A stretch of DNA of 64,000 nt from Sphingomonas spermidinifaciens (GTDB taxonomy: Bacteria; Pseudomonadota; Alphaproteobacteria; Sphingomonadales; Sphingomonadaceae). Numbering within the stretch: position 1 is the stretch's first letter; the number at the start of each line of letters is the position of its first letter. The stretch spans positions 124,001 through 188,000 of the forward strand of contig NZ_NWMW01000002.1 in the NCBI RefSeq assembly GCF_002351485.1, read 5' to 3'. The notes under the pieces were generated by a model. The model saw nothing but the letters and a program-made list of their open reading frames with translations, had not been told where the DNA came from and did not search any database. Shown piece by piece: positions 49,981 to 62,221 of the stretch. Both the position numbers and the translations under genes were made by a program.

Positions 49981-50015
49981 GGCCCCGGAGTCGCTTGCCG
50001 ACTCCGGGGCCTTTT
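49981..50015 (+). terminator. Rho-independent terminator of the petABC operon
   Basis: A perfect 13-bp stem (49981-49993 and 49999-50011) with a 5-nt loop, followed by TTTT at 50012-50015 and further T-rich bases. It separates petC from apt. Confidence 0.93.
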
Positions 50016-50032
50016 CGTTTGCCGGGGATTCC

Positions 50033-50575
50033 ATGACCGACGACACCGCCGCGCGCCTCGCTGCGCTCATCCGCACTATTCCCGACTTTCCCAAGCCCGG
50101 CATCCAGTTCCGCGACATCACGACGCTGCTGCTCGATCCCGACGGGCTGCGCCTCGCTGTCGAGACGATGGCCGCGAAGATCGCCGGGCCGATCGACCTC
50201 GTCGCGGGGATCGAGGCGCGGGGCTTCGTCTTCGCGCCGGCGCTGGCGCTGCGACTGGGCGCGGGCGTGCTCCTGATCCGCAAGGACGGCAAGTTGCCCG
50301 GCGCGACGATCGCGGAGGATTATGCGCTCGAATACGGCACCGACCGCATCGCGATGCATGCCGATGCTTGCGCGCCGGGCGCCCGCGTGCTGCTGGTCGA
50401 CGACCTGATCGCCACCGGCGGCACCGCCCGCGCCGCCGTCCGCCTGATCCGCAAGGCCGGCGCAGTGGTCAGCGAGGCCGCGTTCGTCATCGATCTGCCG
50501 GACCTGGGCGGCGCGGCGGCGCTAGCGGGCGACGGCATCGCTGTTCATGCGCTCGTGGCGTTCGAGGGGCATTAA
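50033..50575 (+). CDS. apt: Adenine phosphoribosyltransferase
   Basis: A 180-residue APRT of purine salvage (adenine + PRPP to AMP). IPDFPKPGIQFRDITTLL, AGIEARGFVFAPALALRLGAG, YALEYGTDRIAMH and the PRPP loop VLLVDDLIATGGTA are present. The ATG at 50033 gives the normal length; an earlier in-frame start would lie in the terminator. Confidence 0.96.
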   Translation: MTDDTAARLAALIRTIPDFPKPGIQFRDITTLLLDPDGLRLAVETMAAKIAGPIDLVAGIEARGFVFAPALALRLGAGVLLIRKDGKLPGATIAEDYALEYGTDRIAMHADACAPGARVLLVDDLIATGGTARAAVRLIRKAGAVVSEAAFVIDLPDLGGAAALAGDGIAVHALVAFEGH

Positions 50576-50695
50576 CTGCCCGCGGAACCAACGCCTCCGC
50601 GCCGCGCTTCGAGTCCCGAGAGCGACGGTTCACGCGCCGTTCAAGACGAAACGCGCCTGATGAGTTGTCACTCCTGCGTATCGAGGAGGCTCAGG

Positions 50696-51319
50696 ATGTT
50701 TGCAAGGCAAGTGAAGATCGCCGGTATCGCGATCGCGGCAGCGCTCGGACTGTCGGCATGTTCGGATTACGGCTATGGTTATGGCGGGCTCAACGTCGGC
50801 TATGGCGCGACTTATTACGACGACCCCTATTTTGCCGGCTACGGCGTCGGAGGGTTCGGCAATCCCTATTGGGGCTGGAACGACGGCTTCTTCTACCCCG
50901 GCACCGGCTACTACGTCTATGACCGCTATCGCCGCCCCTTCCGCTGGAACGGTGCGCAGCAGCGTTACTGGGAGGGCCGCCGCTACGCGTGGCGCGGCGG
51001 CAATCGCGACGTTCGGCAGAACTGGCGCGACTTCCGGCAGGATCGCCGCGTCGACAACCGCGCCTTTCGCCAGGATCGCCGTGCCGACCGTCGGGCGTTC
51101 CGCAACGGTCAGGTGACGCGGCCCGAGTTCCGTGCCGAGCGGCGGGCCGACCGACGCGCCTATCGCCAGGAGTATCGCAGCGACTTGCGCAATGTGCGGC
51201 GCGAGAACCGGATCGATCGCGGCAACTTTGGCGGCCGGCGCGAGGGCTTCGGCAACCGCGGCGGTGGCGGGCGTCAGGGCTTCCGCGGCAATCGCGGCGG
51301 CTTCAACCGGCCGCGCTGA
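50696..51319 (+). CDS. Tyr/Gly- then Arg-rich putative lipoprotein
   Basis: A 207-residue protein with lipobox SAC (KIAGIAIAAALGLSAC). The first half is rich in Tyr and Gly (DYGYGYGGLNVGYGATYYDD), the second in Arg with repeated RQDRRxDNRAFRQDRRADRRAF-like units and a GGR-rich tail. The mature protein is strongly basic. No family is recognised; resembles low-complexity surface or polyanion-binding proteins. GAGGAGG lies before the ATG. The upstream 120-bp gap shows no gene. Confidence 0.75.
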   Translation: MFARQVKIAGIAIAAALGLSACSDYGYGYGGLNVGYGATYYDDPYFAGYGVGGFGNPYWGWNDGFFYPGTGYYVYDRYRRPFRWNGAQQRYWEGRRYAWRGGNRDVRQNWRDFRQDRRVDNRAFRQDRRADRRAFRNGQVTRPEFRAERRADRRAYRQEYRSDLRNVRRENRIDRGNFGGRREGFGNRGGGGRQGFRGNRGGFNRPR

Positions 51320-51324
51320 GCGCG

Positions 51325-51795
51325 TCAGGCGGCGGGGGCGGTGCCCTCGCCGCTCGCGCGTCGGCGGATCAGTGCGTTGGCGATGAAGCTCATCACCGGT
51401 TCGTCGCGCTGGTTGAACATCGTCAGCCGCTGTCGCATGAAACCGACATCGGGCTTCGACGCCGAGGCGCGCTTGTCGATCAGCTCGGTCTGACATCGCA
51501 AGGTGTCGCCCGGATGCACGGGCTTTAACCAGCGCAGCTCGTCGACGCCGCCCGCGCCCAGGCTGGCGGTCGGCGTCGCCTTCATCTGTTCGACCAGCAT
51601 CGCCATCGCCATTGCGCAGCTGTGCCAGCCACTCGCCGCGAGCCGGCCAAAATGCGTCGCGGCCGCACCCTCGTCGGACAAATGAAAGGGCTGGGGGTCG
51701 TAGCGGCGTGCGAAGTCGAGCACTTCCTCGCGCGTCACCTCGTACCGCCCGAACGATGCGGTCTCGCCGACCGCCAGATCCTCGAAATAGCGCAT
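51325..51795 (-). CDS. MaoC-family (R)-specific enoyl-CoA hydratase-like protein
   Basis: A 156-residue single hot-dog domain protein. The catalytic Asp and His are in DFARRYDPQPFHLSDEGA, with HFGRLAASGWHSCAMAMAML as the hot-dog helix and LRWLKPVHPGDTL downstream, the pattern of MaoC dehydratases. It could hydrate trans-2-enoyl-CoA or a branched acyl-CoA. The ATG at 51795 starts MRYFEDLAVGE. Confidence 0.9.
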   Translation of the reverse strand: MRYFEDLAVGETASFGRYEVTREEVLDFARRYDPQPFHLSDEGAAATHFGRLAASGWHSCAMAMAMLVEQMKATPTASLGAGGVDELRWLKPVHPGDTLRCQTELIDKRASASKPDVGFMRQRLTMFNQRDEPVMSFIANALIRRRASGEGTAPAA

Positions 51796-51833
51796 GGGAT
51801 GAGTTTCAATCCGAAACCGGTTGGATGCAAGCG

Positions 51834-53057
51834 CTATTTGAGGATCCGCTCGAACGGTGCGATCGAACCGTCGATGCCGGGGGCGGGCGGCAGGCCGATC
51901 AGGCGGCGGATCAGCGGATAGAGATCGACATTGCGCCCCTCGACGGTGCCGCGACCGAACGCCGGCCCGCTGGCGACGAAGCCCGCACGCATCAGCGGAT
52001 CGGTATTGTCGTAACCGTGCGCGCCGCCCTTGACCGGCGCCTTGGGCGGCTTGGACAGGATCATCCATCCGCTCTCGGCGATGCAGATGAAGCGCGGCAC
52101 ACGGCGGTTGCGGCCATAGGCGAGGCGTGTGGGCAGGTCGGCCTTGTCGCTGCAGCGCATGTGCGGCGTCGGCCGCGCGATCGCCGCACGTACGGCGGCT
52201 TCCTGCCCCGGCATCGCCTCGAACGCGGCATAGGGACCGTCCTCGATCACGCGCGTGCTGCCGGCGGGGAAGACGGCGTTGAAGTCGATCGTGCGGGCGG
52301 CATCGACGGGCGCCATCCCATGGTCGGCACCGACGATCAGGTTGACGGGCTGGCCCATCGCGCCGAGCTCGGCCAGCAGGTCGCCGAGCCGCGCATCGAC
52401 GCCGCGCATCGCCGCACGCACCTCTGGCGAGTCCGGGCCGAACCTGTGCCCGGCGGTATCGACGCTGTCGAAATAGAGCGTCAGCAGCCGGGGGCGCGTC
52501 GCCAGCGGGCGGCGCAACCAGTCCACAATCGCCGCGACGCGGTTGCCCTCGGGCAGCGCTTGCGCGAACTGCTGCCAGTCGCTCGGAAAGGTCCCGTGGA
52601 TGGGCACGTTGGACCCCGGCCAGAACATCGTTGCGGTGCGGATGCCCGCCTTCTCCGCGCTGACCCAGATCGGCTCGGCCTCGTCCCACCAGAAGGCGTC
52701 GGTGGTCGCCATCGTGAACAGCTCGCCCGGCCGGCTCGCATCCTCCATCTTGTTGGCGACGATGCCGTTGCGGTCGGGATGCAGGCCGGTGACGATCGCA
52801 TAATGGTTGGGGAAGGTCTTGGTCGGGAAGGACGGCTGCATCGAGCCGCGTACCCCTTCGGCGGCGAGGCGCGAGAGGACGGGCGTGTCGCCGCGGTCGA
52901 GATAATCGGGCCTGAACCCGTCGATCGAGACGAGCAGCGTGATCGGCGCGCGGGCTTCGACGACGGCACGGGTCGCGGGAGCATCGACCGGCGGCGTCAT
53001 GCATGCCTGGAGCGCGGCGAAGCCGGCGAGCGCAAGGAGGCGGGAAAGGAGCTTCAT
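51834..53057 (-). CDS. Nucleotide pyrophosphatase/phosphodiesterase-type lipoprotein
   Basis: A 407-residue alkaline-phosphatase-superfamily protein of the NPP type. A lipoprotein leader with QAC (LLSRLLALAGFAALQAC) targets it outside. The metal/nucleophile motifs are VSIDGFRPDYLDRG, the nucleophile Thr in SFPTKTFPNHYAIVTG, YFDSVDTAGHRFGPDS, VGADHGMAP and GAHGYDNTDP. It would hydrolyse nucleotide or phospholipid diesters. No clear ribosome binding site before the ATG at 53057. Confidence 0.9.
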   Translation of the reverse strand: MKLLSRLLALAGFAALQACMTPPVDAPATRAVVEARAPITLLVSIDGFRPDYLDRGDTPVLSRLAAEGVRGSMQPSFPTKTFPNHYAIVTGLHPDRNGIVANKMEDASRPGELFTMATTDAFWWDEAEPIWVSAEKAGIRTATMFWPGSNVPIHGTFPSDWQQFAQALPEGNRVAAIVDWLRRPLATRPRLLTLYFDSVDTAGHRFGPDSPEVRAAMRGVDARLGDLLAELGAMGQPVNLIVGADHGMAPVDAARTIDFNAVFPAGSTRVIEDGPYAAFEAMPGQEAAVRAAIARPTPHMRCSDKADLPTRLAYGRNRRVPRFICIAESGWMILSKPPKAPVKGGAHGYDNTDPLMRAGFVASGPAFGRGTVEGRNVDLYPLIRRLIGLPPAPGIDGSIAPFERILK

Positions 53058-53145
53058 GGCTGTCGCCTGTGCTGGTTTAGCATGGCCGATTGATGACAGC
53101 GGGTCTGCATCCGGGAGCGGGCCATCGCGACAACTCGAACGCGCG

Positions 53146-53495
53146 TTATCGCGTTTCGCGCCAGAGCATCGGCGCGCTGCCGAGGACGAACCCCAGAAAC
53201 GCCGCCTGCCAGACGACGTGCGTCGACAGCAAGGACGCGCCCGCGGCCCATGCCGGACGAGTGTTGACCGCCACGTCCGCAATCATCACCGCAGTCGCGG
53301 CCAGAATGCCCGCCCGCTGCCGCAGCAGCAACAGGACGACAACCGCCGCATCAGCGCATTCCAGAACGCATTCTGCCAGTCGGTGCCGTGGGTGTACGGC
53401 GCACGTCCGGTCACGAAATCGGCGGCGTGGGTGAACGTCCCCCAGCCGAACCCGCCCAGCAGCACGGCAAGCGACAGGCGCGCCGACAATCTCAC
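53146..53495 (-). pseudogene. Small membrane protein gene with an internal frameshift
   Basis: From GTG at 53495 (GTGA overlap with ychF) one frame reads RLSLAVLLGGFGWGTFTHAADFV and on to DWQNAFWNALM, then loses sense into a Cys-rich string and a stop at 53286. From about 53355 another frame continues smoothly as ADAAVVVLLLLRQRAGILAATAVMIADVAVN to a stop at 53146. Restoring one base near 53355 would give a single ~115-residue protein with three or four membrane helices. Mutation or sequencing error cannot be told apart. Family unknown. Confidence 0.65.
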
Positions 53496-54592
53496 ACGTT
53501 GAAGCGGAACAGCATCACGTCGCCGTCCTGGACGACATATTCCTTGCCCTCCTGCCTGAGCTTGCCCGCCTCGCGCGCGCCCGCTTCTCCGTTCAGGCGG
53601 ACATAGTCGTCATAGGCGATCGTCTCCGCCCGGATGAAGCCGCGCTCGAAATCGGAGTGGATCTCGCCTGCCGCCTGCGGCGCCTTGGCACCCACTTCGA
53701 CCGTCCAGGCGCGCGCTTCCTTCGGCCCCACCGTGAAGAAGGTCTGGAGCTTGAGGAGCTTGTACCCGGCGCGGATCACGCGGGCGAGGCCGGTTTCGGT
53801 GAGACCGAGCTCGGCAAGGAACTCGGCGCGGTCCTCCGCCGGCATCGTCGCGATCTCCGCCTCGATCGCGGCGGAGACGACGACCGCCTCGGCGCCCTCG
53901 GCCTTGGCCTTCTCGAACACCCGCGCCGAATAGGCATTGCCCTCGGCCGCATCCTCCTCGTTGACGTTGCAGACGTAGAGGACGGGCTTGCCGGTCAGAA
54001 GTTGCGCCTGTTCGAGGTGGCGCGCCTCGTCGGGATCGTTCGGTACCGCCAGCCGTGCGGGCTTACCGTCGCGCAAGAGGTCGAGCGCGCGGCCGAGGAT
54101 CACGGCGGCGGCCTTGGCCTCCTTGTCGCCCTGCTGCCCCTTTTTGACGAGGTTGGGGACGCGCTTTTCCAGGCTGTCGAGGTCGGCGAGCATCAGTTCG
54201 GTCTCTACCGTCTCGGCATCGGCGATCGGATCGACGCGGTTGTCGACATGCTGGATGTCGTCATTCTCGAAGCAGCGCAGCACATGGACGATCGCATCCA
54301 CCTCCCGGATGTTGCCGAGGAACTGGTTGCCGAGACCCTCGCCCTTCGACGCGCCGCGGACCAGGCCGGCGATATCGACGAAGCCCAGCTGCGTCTCGAT
54401 CACCTTGGCCGACTTCGCGATGTCGGCGAGTTTCTGGAGCCGCTCGTCGGGGACCGCGACGTTGCCGACATTGGGCTCGATCGTGCAGAAGGGATAATTG
54501 GCCGCCTGCGCCGCCGCCGTTTCGGTGAGCGCGTTGAAAAGCGTCGACTTGCCGACGTTCGGAAGCCCGACGATGCCGCAGCGAAAACCCAT
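53492..54592 (-). CDS. ychF: Redox-regulated/ribosome-binding ATPase YchF
   Basis: A 366-residue Obg-family ATPase. G1 GLPNVGKSTLFNAL, G3 DIAGLVRGASKGEGLGNQFL, the ATP-specifying NVNEEDAAEG region and the C-terminal TGS domain (LQTFFTVGPKEARAWTVEVGAKAPQAAGEIHSDFERGFIRAE) are all standard. It binds ribosomes and influences stress responses. The ATG at 54592 begins MGFRCGIVGLPN. Confidence 0.97.
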   Translation of the reverse strand: MGFRCGIVGLPNVGKSTLFNALTETAAAQAANYPFCTIEPNVGNVAVPDERLQKLADIAKSAKVIETQLGFVDIAGLVRGASKGEGLGNQFLGNIREVDAIVHVLRCFENDDIQHVDNRVDPIADAETVETELMLADLDSLEKRVPNLVKKGQQGDKEAKAAAVILGRALDLLRDGKPARLAVPNDPDEARHLEQAQLLTGKPVLYVCNVNEEDAAEGNAYSARVFEKAKAEGAEAVVVSAAIEAEIATMPAEDRAEFLAELGLTETGLARVIRAGYKLLKLQTFFTVGPKEARAWTVEVGAKAPQAAGEIHSDFERGFIRAETIAYDDYVRLNGEAGAREAGKLRQEGKEYVVQDGDVMLFRFNV

Positions 54593-54680
54593 GATGCCGT
54601 CTCGATAAAGGAAGGGAGTGGCGGCCCCGTTAGCGGCAAGCGGCGTGCAACGCCAGCGCCCGGCGGCGCGTTGAACTGGC

Positions 54681-55304
54681 ATGAAGATGCCCAAGGCGAT
54701 GCGCGAAAAGGTGGCGGCGGTCGAGCGCCTGGACCTGCGCGTCACCCGCGCGCTGGCGCACCATCGCCATAAGCCCGAGGTCAAGGCGGCGGGCGCGGTC
54801 AGCGAAGCCGCCGACCAGCCGCCGCTCATTGCGCTGTCGGCGGCGGTGCTGGTCGTCGGGCTGTCGGCGCGGCAACCGGCGGTCGCGCGCACGGGGCTGC
54901 GGATGCTGGCCGGGCATACGCTGGCGACGGGGATCAAGACGATCGTGAAGCGCTCGATCGACCGCACGCGGCCCGATCAAGCGCTCGACCACGGTTATCG
55001 CGCCGAGCCGGGCGACAGCTCGCGGCATGAGCTGTCTTCCTTCCCCTCGGGCCACACGGCGGGCGCGGTGGCGGTGGCCGAGGCGATCGCGCGCGAGGTG
55101 CCCGCGGCGGCGACCCCGCTCCGCCTGCTGGCGCTGTCGGTCGCGCTGGTGCAGCTGCCGCGCGCGAAGCATTTCGTCAGCGACGTGGTCGCAGGCGCGG
55201 CGATCGGCTGGGCGGGGGAGCGCGCGGCGTCGGCGATGATCGACCGCCTTGTGGACGCCGGTGTGTCCGCTTTCGCGGGAGACGGGATCACATCCGATAG
55301 TTGA
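54681..55304 (+). CDS. PAP2-family phosphatase
   Basis: A 207-residue membrane-associated phosphatase. The three PAP2 motifs are KRSIDRTRP (about residue 93), SFPSGHTAG (about residue 120) and PRAKHFVSDVVAGAAIGW (about residue 160). Likely dephosphorylates a lipid phosphate such as phosphatidic acid or undecaprenyl pyrophosphate. The 3' end overlaps the convergent oxygenase gene by 17 bp. Confidence 0.9.
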   Translation: MKMPKAMREKVAAVERLDLRVTRALAHHRHKPEVKAAGAVSEAADQPPLIALSAAVLVVGLSARQPAVARTGLRMLAGHTLATGIKTIVKRSIDRTRPDQALDHGYRAEPGDSSRHELSSFPSGHTAGAVAVAEAIAREVPAAATPLRLLALSVALVQLPRAKHFVSDVVAGAAIGWAGERAASAMIDRLVDAGVSAFAGDGITSDS

Positions 55305-55893
55305 AGCTCACGCTGATCCGGTCGCTTTTCGCCTGATTCGGCATCACCTCATGCCGCAGCCAGCTTTCCCAGAGGAACACGCTGCCGACCGCAGGCTCGG
55401 CATAGACGAATGGCCGCAACGCCTCGACCGCATCGGGCGTACGGCCGGGAGCGGCCATCAGCATCGGCAGACGCGGGTCCTCCAGCTTGAGCGCGCCCGA
55501 TCCCGGCGGGACGGCGATATAGGCGGTGCCCGATACCACGCTGTGCGGGTGGATATGTCCAGAATGGGTGCCGCCGGGCTTCAGGACATTTACCCAGAGG
55601 CTGTCGAGCTTGAGCTTACGGCCCCCTAGATCAAATGCGCAATCGCGGGCGAACACCATCACATGCCGGTCGAGCGCACGCTTGAGGTCGGCGAACACCG
55701 GATCGCGCACCGGCAGGTCGTCGAGCGAGGCATAACTCGTATAGCCGCGATAGCCGTTCGCCTTCGACCAGCCGCGCCCGGCCCGGTCGTCCTCGGCGAG
55801 TGCGCGGACGCTCGCCTCGACCTCGGCGATCAGGGCGGCATCGTCGATGCGGCCTTCGTAGAACTGCGTGGCGAAGAGCGATCGGCTGGGCAT
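55288..55893 (-). CDS. Putative 2-oxoglutarate/Fe(II) oxygenase, TIGR02466 type
   Basis: A 201-residue protein of the family of small 2OG-Fe(II) oxygenases common in Sphingomonas and marine bacteria. Iron ligands are suggested by GHIHPHSVVSGTAYI (HxH) and WLRHEV, and the 2OG-binding Arg by DRISVSFNYRM at the very end. N-terminus SLFATQFYEGRI is typical. The substrate is not known. Confidence 0.85.
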   Translation of the reverse strand: MPSRSLFATQFYEGRIDDAALIAEVEASVRALAEDDRAGRGWSKANGYRGYTSYASLDDLPVRDPVFADLKRALDRHVMVFARDCAFDLGGRKLKLDSLWVNVLKPGGTHSGHIHPHSVVSGTAYIAVPPGSGALKLEDPRLPMLMAAPGRTPDAVEALRPFVYAEPAVGSVFLWESWLRHEVMPNQAKSDRISVSFNYRM

Positions 55894-55970
55894 AGCTGGC
55901 CGTTTAGGAGATCGCCGACCACCCGCAAACCCTGCCGTCGCCCCGGAACGCGATCGGGTTGACGGGCAGG

Positions 55971-58174
<2,204 letters not shown>

Positions 58175-58249
58175 GCGAACCTCTCCCTTCTCGGACGGTC
58201 CGCTGGTGCCGGGGCGGCGGCCATCGCGCCAATCGGTAGCGGCGTTCCT

Positions 58250-59461
58250 TTATTGATTTGCCGAAAGTGTCCGCGTTGCGGCCAGCTCGCGCAGCATCGC
58301 GATGAATCGCGCCTGCGCCTGGGTCGGGTGCCAGGCGGCGCGGGTGGTGATGCCGATGACGCGGGTACTGCCCGCCACGTCGGCGATGCGAGTGAGGATG
58401 CCCGCCTCGATCTCCACCCACAACTGCTCGGGCGACAGGAGGGTGAGGTAATCGCCCTCCAGCATCAGGTTGCGTAGCATCATCACCGACCCGCACTCGA
58501 TCGCGACGGGGGGCAGGGGAAGGCCGGTGAACAATCCTTCCCACAGCGTGCGCAGCGGGGTGCCGCGACGGGGAACGAGCCAGGGCTGTCGCGCAAGCGT
58601 CGCGGCGTCGGGCGCCGTGCCCGCGAGCGGATGCCCGCTGCGCCCGAAGATGGCGAGACGATCGACCAGTAGCGCCGCCTGCGCAATGTCAGGCCCCGGC
58701 GATGGATCGCGGATCGCACCGACGAGCAGGTCGAATTCGCCGTCGCGCAAGGGTTCGAGCAGTTCGGCATGCGACCCCTCCGCCACGTCGAAGGCGACGC
58801 CGGGCTCGGCAGCGTGGAACCGCGCGATCGCGGTGGGAAGCAGCCAGGCGCGCGCAAGCGGCATCGCGCCGATCGCGATCCGCCCCTCGTCACGCCCGTC
58901 GATCGCGGCGATCTCCTCGACCGCGGCGCGCAACTCGCCCAGCGCAAGGCGGCAGGCGCGGGCGAGGCGTGTGCCCGCAGCAGTCAGCGCAACGCCGCGC
59001 CCGCGCCGCTCGACCAGGGTCACGCCGCAGATCCGCTCGACATCGCGGATCGCGCGGTGGATCGCCGGCTGCGACACGCCGGTCGCGGCAGCGGCAGCGA
59101 CATAGCTCCCCCCACGCGCAACCGCGACGAGTGCGCGCAACTGCGCCATGGTGAGGAGAAGGTCGGCACGCGCGAAGCCCCGCGTGCCCTTGCGCAGTCC
59201 CTTCATCGCATCGGCCAGCAGCCGCTGCACCGCCTCGACCCGCCGTGCCAGGGCAAGGCCGGCGGGGGTCGGCGTCATCCCGTCGGGGCGGCGGGTGAAG
59301 AGCGAGGTCCGGAGCGCTGCCTCCAGCCGCGCGAGCCCCTGCGTCAACGCCGGCTGCGACAGGTTGATCGCATCGGCGGCGGCGATGACGGTACCCGTCT
59401 CCACCACCGCCAGCGCGGCGCGCAGGTGGCGCAGGTTCAGGTCGTGGACGGGTGTGGTCAT
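58250..59461 (-). CDS. LysR-family regulator with two N-terminal HTH domains
   Basis: A 403-residue regulator. LysR-type winged helices occur twice: residues ~8-68 (LRHLRAALAVVETGTVIAAADAINLSQPALTQGLARLE) and ~105-165 (MAQLRALVAVARGGSYVAAAAATGVSQPAIHRAIRDVE). A normal effector domain follows (GRIAIGAMPLARAWLLP, EFDLLVGAIRDPSP, SVMMLRNLMLEGDYLTLLSPEQ). LysR proteins usually have one HTH and about 300 residues. It is divergent from ligK with clear dyads between, so it likely controls ligKUI and perhaps ligJ-pobA, in the manner of LigR/GalR. Confidence 0.88.
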   Translation of the reverse strand: MTTPVHDLNLRHLRAALAVVETGTVIAAADAINLSQPALTQGLARLEAALRTSLFTRRPDGMTPTPAGLALARRVEAVQRLLADAMKGLRKGTRGFARADLLLTMAQLRALVAVARGGSYVAAAAATGVSQPAIHRAIRDVERICGVTLVERRGRGVALTAAGTRLARACRLALGELRAAVEEIAAIDGRDEGRIAIGAMPLARAWLLPTAIARFHAAEPGVAFDVAEGSHAELLEPLRDGEFDLLVGAIRDPSPGPDIAQAALLVDRLAIFGRSGHPLAGTAPDAATLARQPWLVPRRGTPLRTLWEGLFTGLPLPPVAIECGSVMMLRNLMLEGDYLTLLSPEQLWVEIEAGILTRIADVAGSTRVIGITTRAAWHPTQAQARFIAMLRELAATRTLSANQ

Positions 59462-59465
59462 CGCC

Positions 59466-59507
59466 GGACATAAGCGAAACTTATGTCCCGATGGCAATTC
59501 AGAATTG
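59466..59507. promoter_or_regulatory. Two dyads between the LysR gene and ligK, likely LysR binding sites
   Basis: GGACATAAG-CGAAA-CTTATGTCC (59466-59488) is a perfect 9-bp inverted repeat and contains the T-N11-A LysR core. CAATTC-A-GAATTG (59495-59507) is a second perfect dyad, centred 24 bp further. The arrangement fits the recognition and activation sites of LysR regulators. The divergent starts are 59461 and 59567. Confidence 0.75.
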
Positions 59508-59566
59508 TGGCGTCCGGGGGCCAGAGGCAGGACGGATGCACGAAACTTGGGACAGGAGCGGATCGG

Positions 59567-60230
59567 ATGGGCATCGTCGTGCAGAACATCGAGCGCGCAG
59601 ATCTGTCGGTGATCGACGGCCTCGCCGCCGCGGGCGTGGCGACAGTGCACGAGGCGCAGGGCCGCACCGGGCTGATGGCGCCGCACATGCGCCCGATCTA
59701 TCCGGGTGCGCGGATCGCCGGGTCGGCGGTGACGATATCGGCTCCGCCGGGCGACAACTGGATGGTGCACGTCGCGATCGAGCAATTGCGCGAGGGCGAC
59801 ATCCTCGTGCTCGCGCCCACCAGCCCCTGCACCGACGGCTATTTCGGCGACCTCCTCGCCACTTCGGCGATGGCGCGCGGGTGCCGGGGCCTCGTCATCG
59901 ACGCGGGCGTACGCGACGTGCGCGACCTCGCAGCGATGGGCTTCCCCGTCTGGTCGAAGGCGGTGCATGCGCAGGGGACGGTCAAGGCCACGCTCGGTTC
60001 GGTCAACGTGTCGGTCGTCGCGGCGAACGCGCTGGTGAACCCCGGCGATGTCATCGTTGCCGACGACGACGGCGTGTGCGTGGTGCCGCGCGTCGATGCG
60101 GCCACGGTGCTTGAGAAGGCGCAGGCGCGCGAGGCGGCGGAAGAGGCCAAGCGGGTCAGGCTGGCGGCGGGCGAACTCGGCCTCGACATCTACGACATGC
60201 GCGGGAAGCTCGAGGCGATGGGCCTGAAGT

Positions 60231-60238
<8 letters not shown>
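59567..60238 (+). CDS. ligK: 4-Carboxy-4-hydroxy-2-oxoadipate aldolase LigK
   Basis: A 223-residue class II aldolase of the RraA-like fold. It splits 4-carboxy-4-hydroxy-2-oxoadipate to pyruvate and oxaloacetate and decarboxylates oxaloacetate. [62 protein letters not shown] and [19 protein letters not shown] are hallmark segments. The ATG at 59567 follows AGGAG. First gene of ligK-ligU-ligI. Confidence 0.93.
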
Positions 60239-62218
<1,980 letters not shown>

Positions 62219-62221
62219 GCC

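Noticed and set aside
50584..50608. GGAAC followed by CGCT as an EcfG-type stress promoter
   Set aside because: The -10 differs from the CGTT consensus and spacing is ambiguous; too weak to report.
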